Shown one piece after another: positions 22,748-30,818 of a stretch of 64,000 nt of DNA. The notes below the pieces were generated by a model that did no database searches, was not told the origin of the DNA, and saw only the letters and a list, made by a program, of their open reading frames with translations. A program made the position numbers and the translations under genes. The stretch's first letter is position 1; every line of letters begins with the position of its first letter. The stretch comes from Paenibacillus sp. BK033 (GTDB lineage: Bacteria; Bacillota; Bacilli; Paenibacillales; Paenibacillaceae): contig NZ_SLVP01000007.1 in the NCBI RefSeq assembly GCF_004345425.1, positions 1-64,000 of the forward strand. The letters run 5' to 3'.

Positions 22748-24061
22748 CTATTGCTGCTTGTCTAATGCCGCCTGCAAATCCTGCATATACATCCTGCCGG
22801 TGTAATCCTTGCTTGCGATCAGCAGCTGGGCGTTATTCCAGGCTACCGTCTGCGTATCGGCATCAAATAAAGCCTCGAACCATAAAGCGCCGTTCTTGAC
22901 GCTGTCGATCGTCTCCTGCGCCATTTGCGTCAGCTTAGGCACATCTTCGGGCATGTTCTGCACGTTAAAGCCGGAGATAACGCCGTATTCCTGCATAGCC
23001 TTGTCCCCATAGCCGGTAAATACGGCCTTCAGCCAATCCTTCATCGTATCGTCATACGCTGCCGCCGATAAAGAAGTGGTCAACCCCGCGTTCATCAGCC
23101 AGTCATCCTTCGTTCCCACTCCGCCCTTCACCAAAGGAATGTTAAACAAACCGATGGCTTCCGTTCCGATCTTGTTTCGGATCGTGCTGTTAAAGTCCCT
23201 GAGGCTCCAGCTTCCCGTGTAATACATCGCGGTTTTTCCTTCAAGAAACATCGTTGTGGCTTCGTCCGTCTCGGTTGTGTTCACATGCCTGCCGAAATAA
23301 CCAAGCTGGGCCATCTGCTGAATCGTATCGGCCGCTTTTACAAACCCCGGATCCGTTACCTTAAGCTCCTTGCGGGCGACCCGCTGCATCGCATCGTAGC
23401 CGTATACCCGGATCACATAGCTGTTAATGAGCCGGGTGATTGGCCATTTATTGCCGCCTGCCAGCGAGAAGGGCTGAACGCCATGCGACTGCAGTACCTC
23501 CGCCGCGTGAAGGAGATCATCCCAGGTCTCCGGAACCGCCAGACCATACTTGGCGAACAGCGCTTTGTTGTACCAGAAGCCCTCAATGTTGATCTCTAGC
23601 GGCAAAGCGTACAGTCCTTTGTCACGGACCATCGACTTGAGCAGCTTCACGGCTGCCGGGTTTAATTCGTTTTGCAGGCCAAGCTCGCGGAACACCTTCT
23701 CGATATCCAGAATAAATCCGTTATCCGCCAGCTGCTCAAGCGGTCTGCCCGACTCGTAGGAGAAGACCTCCGGCAGATCGTTGCTTGCCGCCAGAAGCTG
23801 GATTTTCTGAACGAGGTCCGAGGTGTTGACGTTCTCGAATTCGTATTTAATGGTGGGATGCTTCTTCTCGTATTCGCGGGCCTGCTCGCTGATAATCCGG
23901 GGCTGCTGCTCCTCGAGATCCGACGATACGTAATGAATAACCCGGGTAGGATCCGCGATTTGCTCATCCCCATTGGATCCGTAAGAGCCGCCGCTCGTGC
24001 AGGAAACGAGAAATACGCATAAGGCGGTTATTAGGCCCATTGCCGCAGCCGGCCTATTCAT
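22748..24061 (-). CDS. Family 1 extracellular solute-binding lipoprotein, linked to a two-component system
   Basis: A 437-residue lipoprotein starting at ATG 24061 (GGAGGTGGAGGAGC upstream), with signal peptide and lipobox LVSC near residue 21. The binding fold is clear (LPEVFSYESGRPLEQLADNG, ALPLEINIEGFWYNKALFA). Its start overlaps the response regulator's stop by 8 bp, so it is the third gene of a kinase-regulator operon. There is no permease beside it in that orientation. In Paenibacillus such proteins can act as ligand sensors for the kinase rather than as transporter parts; which applies here is not shown. Confidence 0.88.
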   Translation of the reverse strand: MNRPAAAMGLITALCVFLVSCTSGGSYGSNGDEQIADPTRVIHYVSSDLEEQQPRIISEQAREYEKKHPTIKYEFENVNTSDLVQKIQLLAASNDLPEVFSYESGRPLEQLADNGFILDIEKVFRELGLQNELNPAAVKLLKSMVRDKGLYALPLEINIEGFWYNKALFAKYGLAVPETWDDLLHAAEVLQSHGVQPFSLAGGNKWPITRLINSYVIRVYGYDAMQRVARKELKVTDPGFVKAADTIQQMAQLGYFGRHVNTTETDEATTMFLEGKTAMYYTGSWSLRDFNSTIRNKIGTEAIGLFNIPLVKGGVGTKDDWLMNAGLTTSLSAAAYDDTMKDWLKAVFTGYGDKAMQEYGVISGFNVQNMPEDVPKLTQMAQETIDSVKNGALWFEALFDADTQTVAWNNAQLLIASKDYTGRMYMQDLQAALDKQQ

Positions 24062-25574
24062 GCTCCTCCACCTCCTGCGCTTGCTCATGCGTTTTGCCGC
24101 CGACATGTCCTTCACGGAATTGCCCCGGCGTTACGCCCGCATATTTCTTGAACAGCTCCGTGAAATGCCTGTAATTATAATAGCCTACCTTCTTGCTCAC
24201 ATCGTTGACAAGCATGCCTTTGTGCAGCAGCATCTTCGCCTGCTCCATCCGCAGCTTCGTAACATATTTGATATACGAGGTTCCAACCTTTTCCTTGAAC
24301 AGCAGACTGAGATAAGTGGCATTCATGCCGACATGCTCGGCCACCTCCTGCAGGGTGAACGACTCCAGGTAATGCTTTTCGATAAAAGCCAGCGCCTTCT
24401 CCACCGCATTATGCTTCGCCCGTTGCTTGTCTTCCCTCATAAAGTTATGAAGCAGCTCCATCTGCTCCCGCAGCCATTCGAACATCCGGTCTCTTGACGA
24501 CATCTCGCCGAGCTCCCGGTGCGGGACAAGCGTCCGCGCTTCTCCGCCCGCTTCCATGGCCACCTGGTACCCGATATAAGCAAGCTTCAGCACCTCTTGT
24601 TCAACCAGCTCCGGACTTAACCGCTCCGCTTCCGTCCAATGCTTGTATTCCTCCAACTGGCGAAGCAGCCCTTCCTTATTGCCCGTTCTCATGAAGAAGA
24701 CGATCTCTTCCTCCCGCTCATTAAGGCCCTTCGGCAGGCTTTCTTCGGCAGGCTCAAACCGGGTCCAGCCCTTCTCCTCCAGAAATACCGCGTAACGAAG
24801 GGCCCGGACGGCTTCCTTCAGGCTTGCCCCCGCTTCCGACAGATCGGCATACGTTTGTCCGGAGCCAACCGTCTCCTGCATTTGCGGGGAGAGGACCGTC
24901 AGCTGCTCCCATAATTCATCCGCGGGCAGCTTGCTATGAAAGACCGCCATTACCCATTCCTTCCCGTACGGAAAAGAAACCATGCGATAGGACGGGTGAT
25001 CTTCGAGAAGCGGATCCGGCTTGCCGGTAGCGGCAAGAATCGTAATCCCGATGACCTGCCTAGCCTCCGCTTCGCCATAAGCGGATCTCCAGGCGGGAAT
25101 CGCTTGCGCGCCAAGCAGCAGCAAATCAAGCGTTGCCTTCTCCAGCAAAGCTTCTTTATTGGCGGCCACTTGGGTTTTCAGCTGCGTATGCTCCTGCTGA
25201 TGGCCGATGCGGGCAATGGTCCGTCCGATCGCCTCGTCGATTTTTTCAAGCGTGATGGGCTTATCCAAATAATCAATAACGCCAAGCTTTAACGCCTTGC
25301 GGATATATTCGAACTCGTTAAAGCCGCTGAACACGATGCACGCGGTATCCGGCATTTCCTTCGCGATCTCTTCGATCAGCTGCAAGCCGGTTAAGCCGGG
25401 CATGCGGATATCCGTCATCACGATATCGGGCTGAAGCTCGCGGACCATCTGAAGAGCGGAGAGACCGTCGGCGGCTGTGCCAGCCAGCTCAATGCCGTAA
25501 CGGGACCAGTCAACCATCATTTGAAGCCCCTTAGTAACGATATATTCATCGTCGAAAATAACGGCTTTTAACAT
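24054..25574 (-). CDS. YesN-type response regulator with AraC output domain
   Basis: A 506-residue protein: receiver domain with phospho-acceptor Asp55 (DIVMTDIRMPG), a middle region of about 260 residues, and a C-terminal AraC DNA-binding domain (FTLQEVAEHVGMNATYLS, VNDVSKKVGYYNYRHFTELF, AGVTPGQFRE). I chose ATG 25574 over a TTG nine bases earlier, which abuts the ribosome site AGAGGG. It overlaps the kinase gene's ribosome-distal end closely and is the partner of that kinase. Expected to activate sugar-uptake genes nearby. Confidence 0.92.
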   Translation of the reverse strand: MLKAVIFDDEYIVTKGLQMMVDWSRYGIELAGTAADGLSALQMVRELQPDIVMTDIRMPGLTGLQLIEEIAKEMPDTACIVFSGFNEFEYIRKALKLGVIDYLDKPITLEKIDEAIGRTIARIGHQQEHTQLKTQVAANKEALLEKATLDLLLLGAQAIPAWRSAYGEAEARQVIGITILAATGKPDPLLEDHPSYRMVSFPYGKEWVMAVFHSKLPADELWEQLTVLSPQMQETVGSGQTYADLSEAGASLKEAVRALRYAVFLEEKGWTRFEPAEESLPKGLNEREEEIVFFMRTGNKEGLLRQLEEYKHWTEAERLSPELVEQEVLKLAYIGYQVAMEAGGEARTLVPHRELGEMSSRDRMFEWLREQMELLHNFMREDKQRAKHNAVEKALAFIEKHYLESFTLQEVAEHVGMNATYLSLLFKEKVGTSYIKYVTKLRMEQAKMLLHKGMLVNDVSKKVGYYNYRHFTELFKKYAGVTPGQFREGHVGGKTHEQAQEVEEHE

Positions 25575-25579
25575 GACTC

Positions 25580-27346
25580 TCAACCCTCTCTGATTTCATT
25601 TGGCCGGAACCGGATCTCGACGATTGTTCCTTTCCCCGGTTCGCTCCGAACCGTTAACGAGCTTCTGTGACCGTAATAAAGCATGATGCGTTCCCTGACG
25701 TTGACAAGCCCGTACCCGGTCTCCGTAGCCTGGATATCCTCCATCCCGACGCCGTCGTCCTCCACGGTGAAGACGGCCGTTCCGTCCTCCATTCTGCCCG
25801 TCAGCCGGATCGTTCCTTCTCCAACCTTCGGCTCCAGGCCGTGGTAGATGGCGTTCTCGACAAGCGGCTGCAGGATTAGCTTCAGAATCTCGATGCTCAT
25901 CAGTCCTTGCTCGACATCCACGATATATTGGAACCGCGACTTATAGCGGAGATTTTGTATCGTCATATAATGCTCGATATGCTGAAGCTCCTTGAACACC
26001 GGAATCGTTTCCTTCCCTTTGTTCAGGCTGATCTTGAAGCTCTCCGATAAGGCAACCGTCATCTTGGCGATATCCGTGTTGTTCTGCAGAATAGCCATCC
26101 AATAGATCGAATCCAGCGTGTTATAGAGAAAATGCGGCTTAATCTGCGCCTGCAGCGTCCGAAGCTCCGCTTCCCTCTCCTTTAGCTGCGAATGAATAAG
26201 CCTTTCATTCAGCTGTTTGTTTTCGGATGAGATTTTGCGGAACGTCTCGCCAATCGCCCCGACCTCATCCTCTTCGAAGGAAATAACCTGAACCGAGGCG
26301 CCCGAGCCCTTGGACCAGTCCACCATCATTTTTTTCAGCTGCAGCAGCGGCCGGGTAATGCTTCCCGATACGAACATGGACAGAATAATCGCGATTAGCG
26401 CGATAAAGCCCGCAATAAGCATCGTTACCGTGCCGATCCGGTTCGAATCCTGCAGCAGCACGTTTGTTTTGACGATATGGAGAAAGGTCCAATTGGTTGT
26501 CGCATTCCGGTAACCAACCGTCAAATAGCCATGCTGATGCAGCTCGCGCAGGACGCCCTCCTCGCCAACCTCGCGGTCGATCATCTCCTCAATCGAAGCA
26601 TTCTGGGCATAGACGCTGCGGGACAGCTTGCTTGTCGTATCCAGCACGATAAAATCCCCGTCATCCCCCATCGCCTGCTCGAATATCGTTTTCTTCAAAT
26701 TAATAATAAGCAGCCCGATGACGCGGAAGCTCGCCGGATCACGAAGCAGCTTTACGCTGGAGAACGAGGCCCCGGCATTCCCCGAATGAATGGACTGAAG
26801 GACGTTATAGCTGAAAAATACTTCTCTTCCGTTAGCCGCTTCCGCACGCTTGTACCAATCCGTCTGTCCGATCACCGACCGGCTTGTCTCATCGTCATAG
26901 ATGCCCGCGTTGGCTTCAACGCTGCCGTAGCAGACGGAATGAAAGCCTTTGTCAAACAAGCAGATCGAGTCGATATGACGGGTATCGATCAGATTGCGCA
27001 CAACGAGATTTTGCAGGCGGTTGGCGGTCCGGATATCCAGCACATGGCTTTCGTCCGCCGCGCTTGCCTTCAGCTCCTCGCGAAGCTGATCATTCGCCAG
27101 TATAAGCCGGTGCATGTTAATGACGTTGCGAAATAAGAGATCCGCCACTTCGCTTGCCGCCTGCAGATTATGCTTGTTATTGTCCAAATGGTTATGCACG
27201 ATCGTATTTTTCGAAATATTAAAGGAAATATATCCAAGAATGATTAGCGGCGGCACCGACAATAACACTACGGCCAGCAGAATTCGGGTGCGAAGTCTGC
27301 GGGGACGGTACTGCCTTAGAAGCGAGGATAAGGAAAAGGATCGCAT
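25580..27346 (-). CDS. YesM-type sensor histidine kinase
   Basis: A membrane kinase with an N-terminal helix (RILLAVVLLSVPPLIILGYI), an extracellular sensor domain of about 250 residues, a second helix (TMLIAGFIALIAIILSMFV), a HAMP domain, the His_kinase motif QIKPHFLYNTLDSIYW with the phosphorylated His, and an HATPase_c domain (LVENAIYHGLEP, VEDDGVGM, GYGLVNVRERI). AAGGAG lies 9 nt before ATG 27346. A longer form starting at 27397 has no visible ribosome site. It forms a system with the following response regulator and solute-binding protein. Confidence 0.9.
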   Translation of the reverse strand: MRSFSLSSLLRQYRPRRLRTRILLAVVLLSVPPLIILGYISFNISKNTIVHNHLDNNKHNLQAASEVADLLFRNVINMHRLILANDQLREELKASAADESHVLDIRTANRLQNLVVRNLIDTRHIDSICLFDKGFHSVCYGSVEANAGIYDDETSRSVIGQTDWYKRAEAANGREVFFSYNVLQSIHSGNAGASFSSVKLLRDPASFRVIGLLIINLKKTIFEQAMGDDGDFIVLDTTSKLSRSVYAQNASIEEMIDREVGEEGVLRELHQHGYLTVGYRNATTNWTFLHIVKTNVLLQDSNRIGTVTMLIAGFIALIAIILSMFVSGSITRPLLQLKKMMVDWSKGSGASVQVISFEEDEVGAIGETFRKISSENKQLNERLIHSQLKEREAELRTLQAQIKPHFLYNTLDSIYWMAILQNNTDIAKMTVALSESFKISLNKGKETIPVFKELQHIEHYMTIQNLRYKSRFQYIVDVEQGLMSIEILKLILQPLVENAIYHGLEPKVGEGTIRLTGRMEDGTAVFTVEDDGVGMEDIQATETGYGLVNVRERIMLYYGHRSSLTVRSEPGKGTIVEIRFRPNEIREG

Positions 27347-27458
27347 CCGCTTTGGCTCCTTGGCCGCCGATCCGGCCCGATAAGATGTTTCCTTCATTGT
27401 AAACGAAATTTGGGACGTTTATCACGGCGCATTTTTTTAGGTGGGGTGTCAGGATTTT

Positions 27459-27722
27459 TTGGATTGTATTTATTGTGTGGGTTAATATGCAAACTGCGTG
27501 TTTGTATGTTCTTCCGATCGCCGTTGCTCTGGGATTCCTCTCAATTAGAGTTGTATAGTAGGAATCCCAGAGCAAAAGCGAACATTAGCATTTCTCCAGA
27601 ACATACAAACACTTCGTTTGCCTTTAACCTGTCAAATAAAGAACAAAACAAGAAAATCCTTGCGGGAGGTAACCGTATAGCAAAAGAGGCTGTGCAGGTG
27701 AGATCTGCACGGCCTCTTCTTT
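27459..27722 (+). ncRNA. Candidate structured RNA: nested perfect inverted repeats with promoter and terminator
   Basis: Three stems nest around one centre: GCAAAC / GTTTGC (27489 and 27616), GTGTTTGTATGTTCT / AGAACATACAAACAC (15 bp, 27498 and 27598) and TTGCTCTGGGATTCCT / AGGAATCCCAGAGCAA (16 bp, 27524 and 27560). All are perfect. The central 20 nt hold a small CTC / GAG hairpin. A possible promoter (TTGGAT, 18 nt, TAATAT) lies at 27459-27488 and a strong terminator at 27684-27722. No convincing gene lies between 27347 and 27897. It could also be a small mobile element or a recombination site. Confidence 0.5.
27684..27722 (+). terminator. Strong terminator after the nested inverted repeat
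   Basis: A 14-bp stem AAGAGGCTGTGCAG / CTGCACGGCCTCTT with a single G-U-type pair is followed by CTTTTGGTTTT. No plus-strand gene precedes it, which supports a non-coding transcript. Confidence 0.75.
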
Positions 27723-27743
27723 TGGTTTTACCTATTCGGGGGA

Positions 27744-27774
27744 GTGCTTAACGATGTACGGCATCGTTAAGCAC
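27744..27774. other. Perfect 13-bp hairpin without T tract
   Basis: GTGCTTAACGATG / CATCGTTAAGCAC with a 5-nt loop. No poly-T follows on the plus strand. It might act as a 3' structure for the mccB transcript from the right, 124 bp beyond its stop, or as a protein-binding palindrome. Confidence 0.45.
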
Positions 27775-27897
27775 GATATAAGACGGACTCTAGTTAGCTA
27801 CGGGTTCGGAACATGTCGGACACAACGTCGATATAGAGGAAAGTTTCGTGCCGCGATCGGCTTAAGGCGTAGTACGATCGGAACTAATCCGGCTTCG

Positions 27898-29040
27898 CTA
27901 GCCTTCCAGGCTCTGGGTCAAATCGGAGATCAGATCCTCGCGATCTTCGATGCCGACCGAGATGCGGATCAACCCGTCGGTAATGCCAAGCAGCTCTCTC
28001 CGTTCCTTCGGAATGGACGCATGCGTCATCCGGGCCGGAACCGAGATCAGGCTTTCTACGGCGCCAAGGCTTTCGGCTAGCGTAAAGTATCGAACCTTTC
28101 GCAGCACCTCCGCTACCTTCCCGGTGCTTCCCACGTCAAACGAGATCATCCCGCCGAAGCCAAGCGCCTGACGCTTCGCCAGCTCATGCTGCGGATGGTC
28201 AGGCAAGCCCGGGTAGTAGACCTTTCGAACAGCCGGATGCTCGGCAAGAAAGCTTGCAATCTCGCGGGCATTGTTTTCATGGGCTTCCATTCGCAGCCCC
28301 AGCGTCTTCATGCCGCGGATCAGCAGCCAGGAATCATGCGGGCCAAGCACGCCGCCAACGGCATTCTGAATATAATGCAGCTCCTCGCCCAGCTTCTCGT
28401 CTGCCGTAACGACCAGCCCCGCAACAACGTCGCTATGCCCGCCCAAATATTTGGTCGCCGAATGAACAACGACATCCGCGCCTAACGCAAGCGGCGTCTG
28501 CCAATAAGGCGTGCCAAACGTATTGTCTACAATAAACATTAACCCGTGCGACTTCGCCCAGCCAGAGACCGCCGAGATATCCGTCAGCTTCAGGAGCGGA
28601 TTGGTTGGCGTCTCGACGAGCAAGGCCTTTGTATTTGGCCGTACCGCCTGCTCCAGCGCATCCAAATCTGCCGTGTCCACAAAGGTGGCCTCAATGCCAA
28701 GACGCGCAAGCACCCGGGTAACAATACGGAACGTCCCGCCATACACATCGTCGGTCACAAGCAGATGATCCCCGCTGCCCAGACGCGACAGCACCGTATG
28801 AATCGCCGCCATGCCGGAGCTGAACGCAAGTCCCCGCGCGCCGCCCTCAAGCTCCTTGATCAGCTCCTCCAGCGCATGCCTTGTCGGATTGCCCGTGCGG
28901 GAATATTCATAACCGCGGTGAACGCCGACGTCCTCCTGCTTATACGTACTCGTCTGATAGATCGGAACGTTAACCGCGCCGGTATGCGGATCAACCGGCG
29001 TTCCGGCGTGAATCAGCTTCGTTAATCGCTTCAACGTCAA
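27898..29040 (-). CDS. mccB: Cystathionine gamma-lyase / homocysteine gamma-lyase
   Basis: A 380-residue PLP enzyme of the Cys/Met metabolism family. The PLP lysine is in VVHSATKYLGGHSDVVAG near 193-210; GYEYSRTGNPTRHALEELI near 43-61 is the family's N-terminal signature. As MccB it would cleave cystathionine to cysteine in reverse transsulfuration. A MetB/MetI role cannot be excluded by motif alone, but the order yrrT-mccA-mccB matches the Bacillus pathway. It starts at TTG 29040 or TTG 29034; AGGAGG spacing slightly favours the latter. Confidence 0.9.
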   Translation of the reverse strand: MTLKRLTKLIHAGTPVDPHTGAVNVPIYQTSTYKQEDVGVHRGYEYSRTGNPTRHALEELIKELEGGARGLAFSSGMAAIHTVLSRLGSGDHLLVTDDVYGGTFRIVTRVLARLGIEATFVDTADLDALEQAVRPNTKALLVETPTNPLLKLTDISAVSGWAKSHGLMFIVDNTFGTPYWQTPLALGADVVVHSATKYLGGHSDVVAGLVVTADEKLGEELHYIQNAVGGVLGPHDSWLLIRGMKTLGLRMEAHENNAREIASFLAEHPAVRKVYYPGLPDHPQHELAKRQALGFGGMISFDVGSTGKVAEVLRKVRYFTLAESLGAVESLISVPARMTHASIPKERRELLGITDGLIRISVGIEDREDLISDLTQSLEG

Positions 29041-29050
29041 GCCGCCTCCT

Positions 29051-29968
29051 CTATTCCCCGTAAATCTGCTTGCTCAGATAACGCTCGCTTCCGTCCGGGA
29101 ATATCGTCACGATGTTGCTTCCCGATGGCGCAAGCTGCGCTTCTCTGAGAGCAGCTTCAAGCGCCGCCCCGGAGGAGCTGCCGACAAGCAGGCCTTCCAG
29201 CCTTGCCAGCTCCTTCACCCGCGCAAACGCAATGTCGTCGGTAACGGTGTGGATCGCATCGAAATAGGAAGGGTCCATAAACGGAGCCAGCTTCTCCACG
29301 CCGATGCCTTCGGTCCGGTGCGGCCCGGACTTACCGCCAGCCAATATCGAGCCTTCCGGTTCGACGATAGCCGTCTTTACGGTCTGACTCCGCTCCTTCA
29401 AATACCGCGCCGTTCCCATAAACGTTCCGCCCGTTCCCGCTCCCGCCACAAAAACATCCACTCTCCCGTCCAGCTCCTGCCACAGCTCCGGACCAAGCGT
29501 GTCGTAATACGCGGAAGGGTTCGCCGGATTCGAGAATTGCGCCGGTGAATACGCTCCCGGAATAGACAATACGAGCTCCTCCGCTTTGCGGATCGCCCCG
29601 AGCATCCCGTCCTCTGTAGGCGTATTAACGACCTTCGCTCCAAGCGCGCGCATCAGCGTCTGCTTCTCGATGCTGAATTTTTCGGGTACGACAAATATCA
29701 CTTTATAGTCCGTGCCAACGGCGGCTAACGCCAGCCCAATCCCCGTATTGCCTGCCGTTGGTTCGATAATGGTTCCTCCGGGCTTCAGCTCGCCCCGCTC
29801 AGCCGCATCGCGCAGCAGCGCCAGACCTAACCGGTCCTTCACGCTCCCTCCGGGATTCATCAGCTCCAGCTTGGCAAATAACCGGACCCCTGCGGGTAAC
29901 GGGAAACGCGTCAGTTCAACAATGGGTGTATTTCCGATCAGCTCACGGACATTGCGGTAAATAGCCAT
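29051..29968 (-). CDS. mccA: O-acetylserine-dependent cystathionine beta-synthase
   Basis: A 305-residue PLP enzyme of the cysteine synthase fold. The PLP lysine is in NPGGSVKDRLGLAL near 39, the phosphate loop GTGGTF near 178, and the substrate loop PTAGNTGIGLALA near 70. In Bacillus the MccA (YrhA) branch joins homocysteine to O-acetylserine. The downstream mccB and upstream yrrT support this assignment over CysK. AGGAGAG lies 9-10 nt before the ATG. It is 10 bp from mccB. Confidence 0.9.
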   Translation of the reverse strand: MAIYRNVRELIGNTPIVELTRFPLPAGVRLFAKLELMNPGGSVKDRLGLALLRDAAERGELKPGGTIIEPTAGNTGIGLALAAVGTDYKVIFVVPEKFSIEKQTLMRALGAKVVNTPTEDGMLGAIRKAEELVLSIPGAYSPAQFSNPANPSAYYDTLGPELWQELDGRVDVFVAGAGTGGTFMGTARYLKERSQTVKTAIVEPEGSILAGGKSGPHRTEGIGVEKLAPFMDPSYFDAIHTVTDDIAFARVKELARLEGLLVGSSSGAALEAALREAQLAPSGSNIVTIFPDGSERYLSKQIYGE

Positions 29969-30013
29969 GCAAGCATCTCTCCTCTGCTGTTCCCGTCTAG
30001 AGGTGCAATTCGT

Positions 30014-30655
30014 TCAGGCCAGCTTGACCGCTTCCAGCAGCCAGACATAACGGTTGAGCCGGGTGAAGCCGACCGTAAAACCGTGATTCGTAAACAGCTT
30101 ATTCAAGACATCGAGAGAGGTATAATACTCCGTGCGCAAATCGTTATATAAATTTGGGAAGCCCGCTTCAAGGGCAGATTGTTCAATCTCGTGACGCTCC
30201 TCCGCATTGGCAAAGGATGTATCCGCAAACACCACGCGCCCGCCGGGTGCAAGCAATTGGCTGTAGAGGGCAATCGCTTGGTCCTTTTCCGCATCCGTCA
30301 AATGGTGAAAAGCATAGGTGCTGACAATCGCGTCGATTCGCTCCGGCAATTCAGGAAACTCCAGAAAATCGCCGTCCAGAAGCCGGATGGGCAGTCCGCG
30401 CTTCGACACCTCCCGGCGCATGCCTTCCGAGGGCTCGATGCCGTACACCTTATCGCTCCGCTTGAGCAATTTCTCCGTCAAATTGCCCGTGCCTACCCCA
30501 AACTCTACAATCGTTCCGCTAACCCTCTCCGCTACCGCTTCAAGGATGCGGTCATAGCCCGCAAATACCTCCCGATATTCCACATCTTCCCCGGCAACCG
30601 TCCGATCGTAAGATTCCGACCATTCGTCAAACAGCGCTGTAAACTCTCTGCCCAT
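30014..30655 (-). CDS. yrrT: SAM-dependent methyltransferase YrrT
   Basis: A 213-residue class I methyltransferase. IVEFGVGTGNLTEKLL near 50-65 is the SAM-binding motif I, IEPSEGM motif II, and DAIVSTYAFHHLTDAEK motif IV. The start MGREFTALFDEWSESYD matches YrrT of Bacillus, found at the head of the mccAB operon. In B. subtilis mtnN lies between yrrT and mccA; here it is absent. The exact methyl acceptor is unknown. The ribosome site is weak (GAGAGGGG, about 12 nt away). Confidence 0.85.
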   Translation of the reverse strand: MGREFTALFDEWSESYDRTVAGEDVEYREVFAGYDRILEAVAERVSGTIVEFGVGTGNLTEKLLKRSDKVYGIEPSEGMRREVSKRGLPIRLLDGDFLEFPELPERIDAIVSTYAFHHLTDAEKDQAIALYSQLLAPGGRVVFADTSFANAEERHEIEQSALEAGFPNLYNDLRTEYYTSLDVLNKLFTNHGFTVGFTRLNRYVWLLEAVKLA

Positions 30656-30771
30656 CTGTACGCATGCCCCTCTCGTGCTGCCACAATGTGTTGCTTGCTA
30701 TCAGCATATGTAGCCGGGCTCAACTTGTTCTCCTTTTTCCAACCTTATTAATCGGATTTATTCATAAAAAG

Positions 30772-30806
30772 AAACAGCCCTGCTCAACGAAAGAGCAAAG
30801 CTGTTT
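30772..30806 (-). terminator. Terminator of the GDPD-family gene
   Basis: Stem AAACAGC / GCTGTTT with inner GCTC / GAGC, followed on the minus strand by CTTTTT, lies just past the GDPD-family stop. Confidence 0.7.
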
Positions 30807-30818
30807 AATCCTCCCCCG

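Noticed and set aside
27489..27621. Retron non-coding RNA
   Set aside because: No reverse transcriptase or effector gene lies nearby, and the conserved retron branching G context was not found.
27410..27751. 113-codon open frame across the nested inverted repeat
   Set aside because: It encodes both arms of perfect inverted repeats and a terminator, has no good ribosome site, and shows no protein family; a structural role of the DNA or RNA is more likely.
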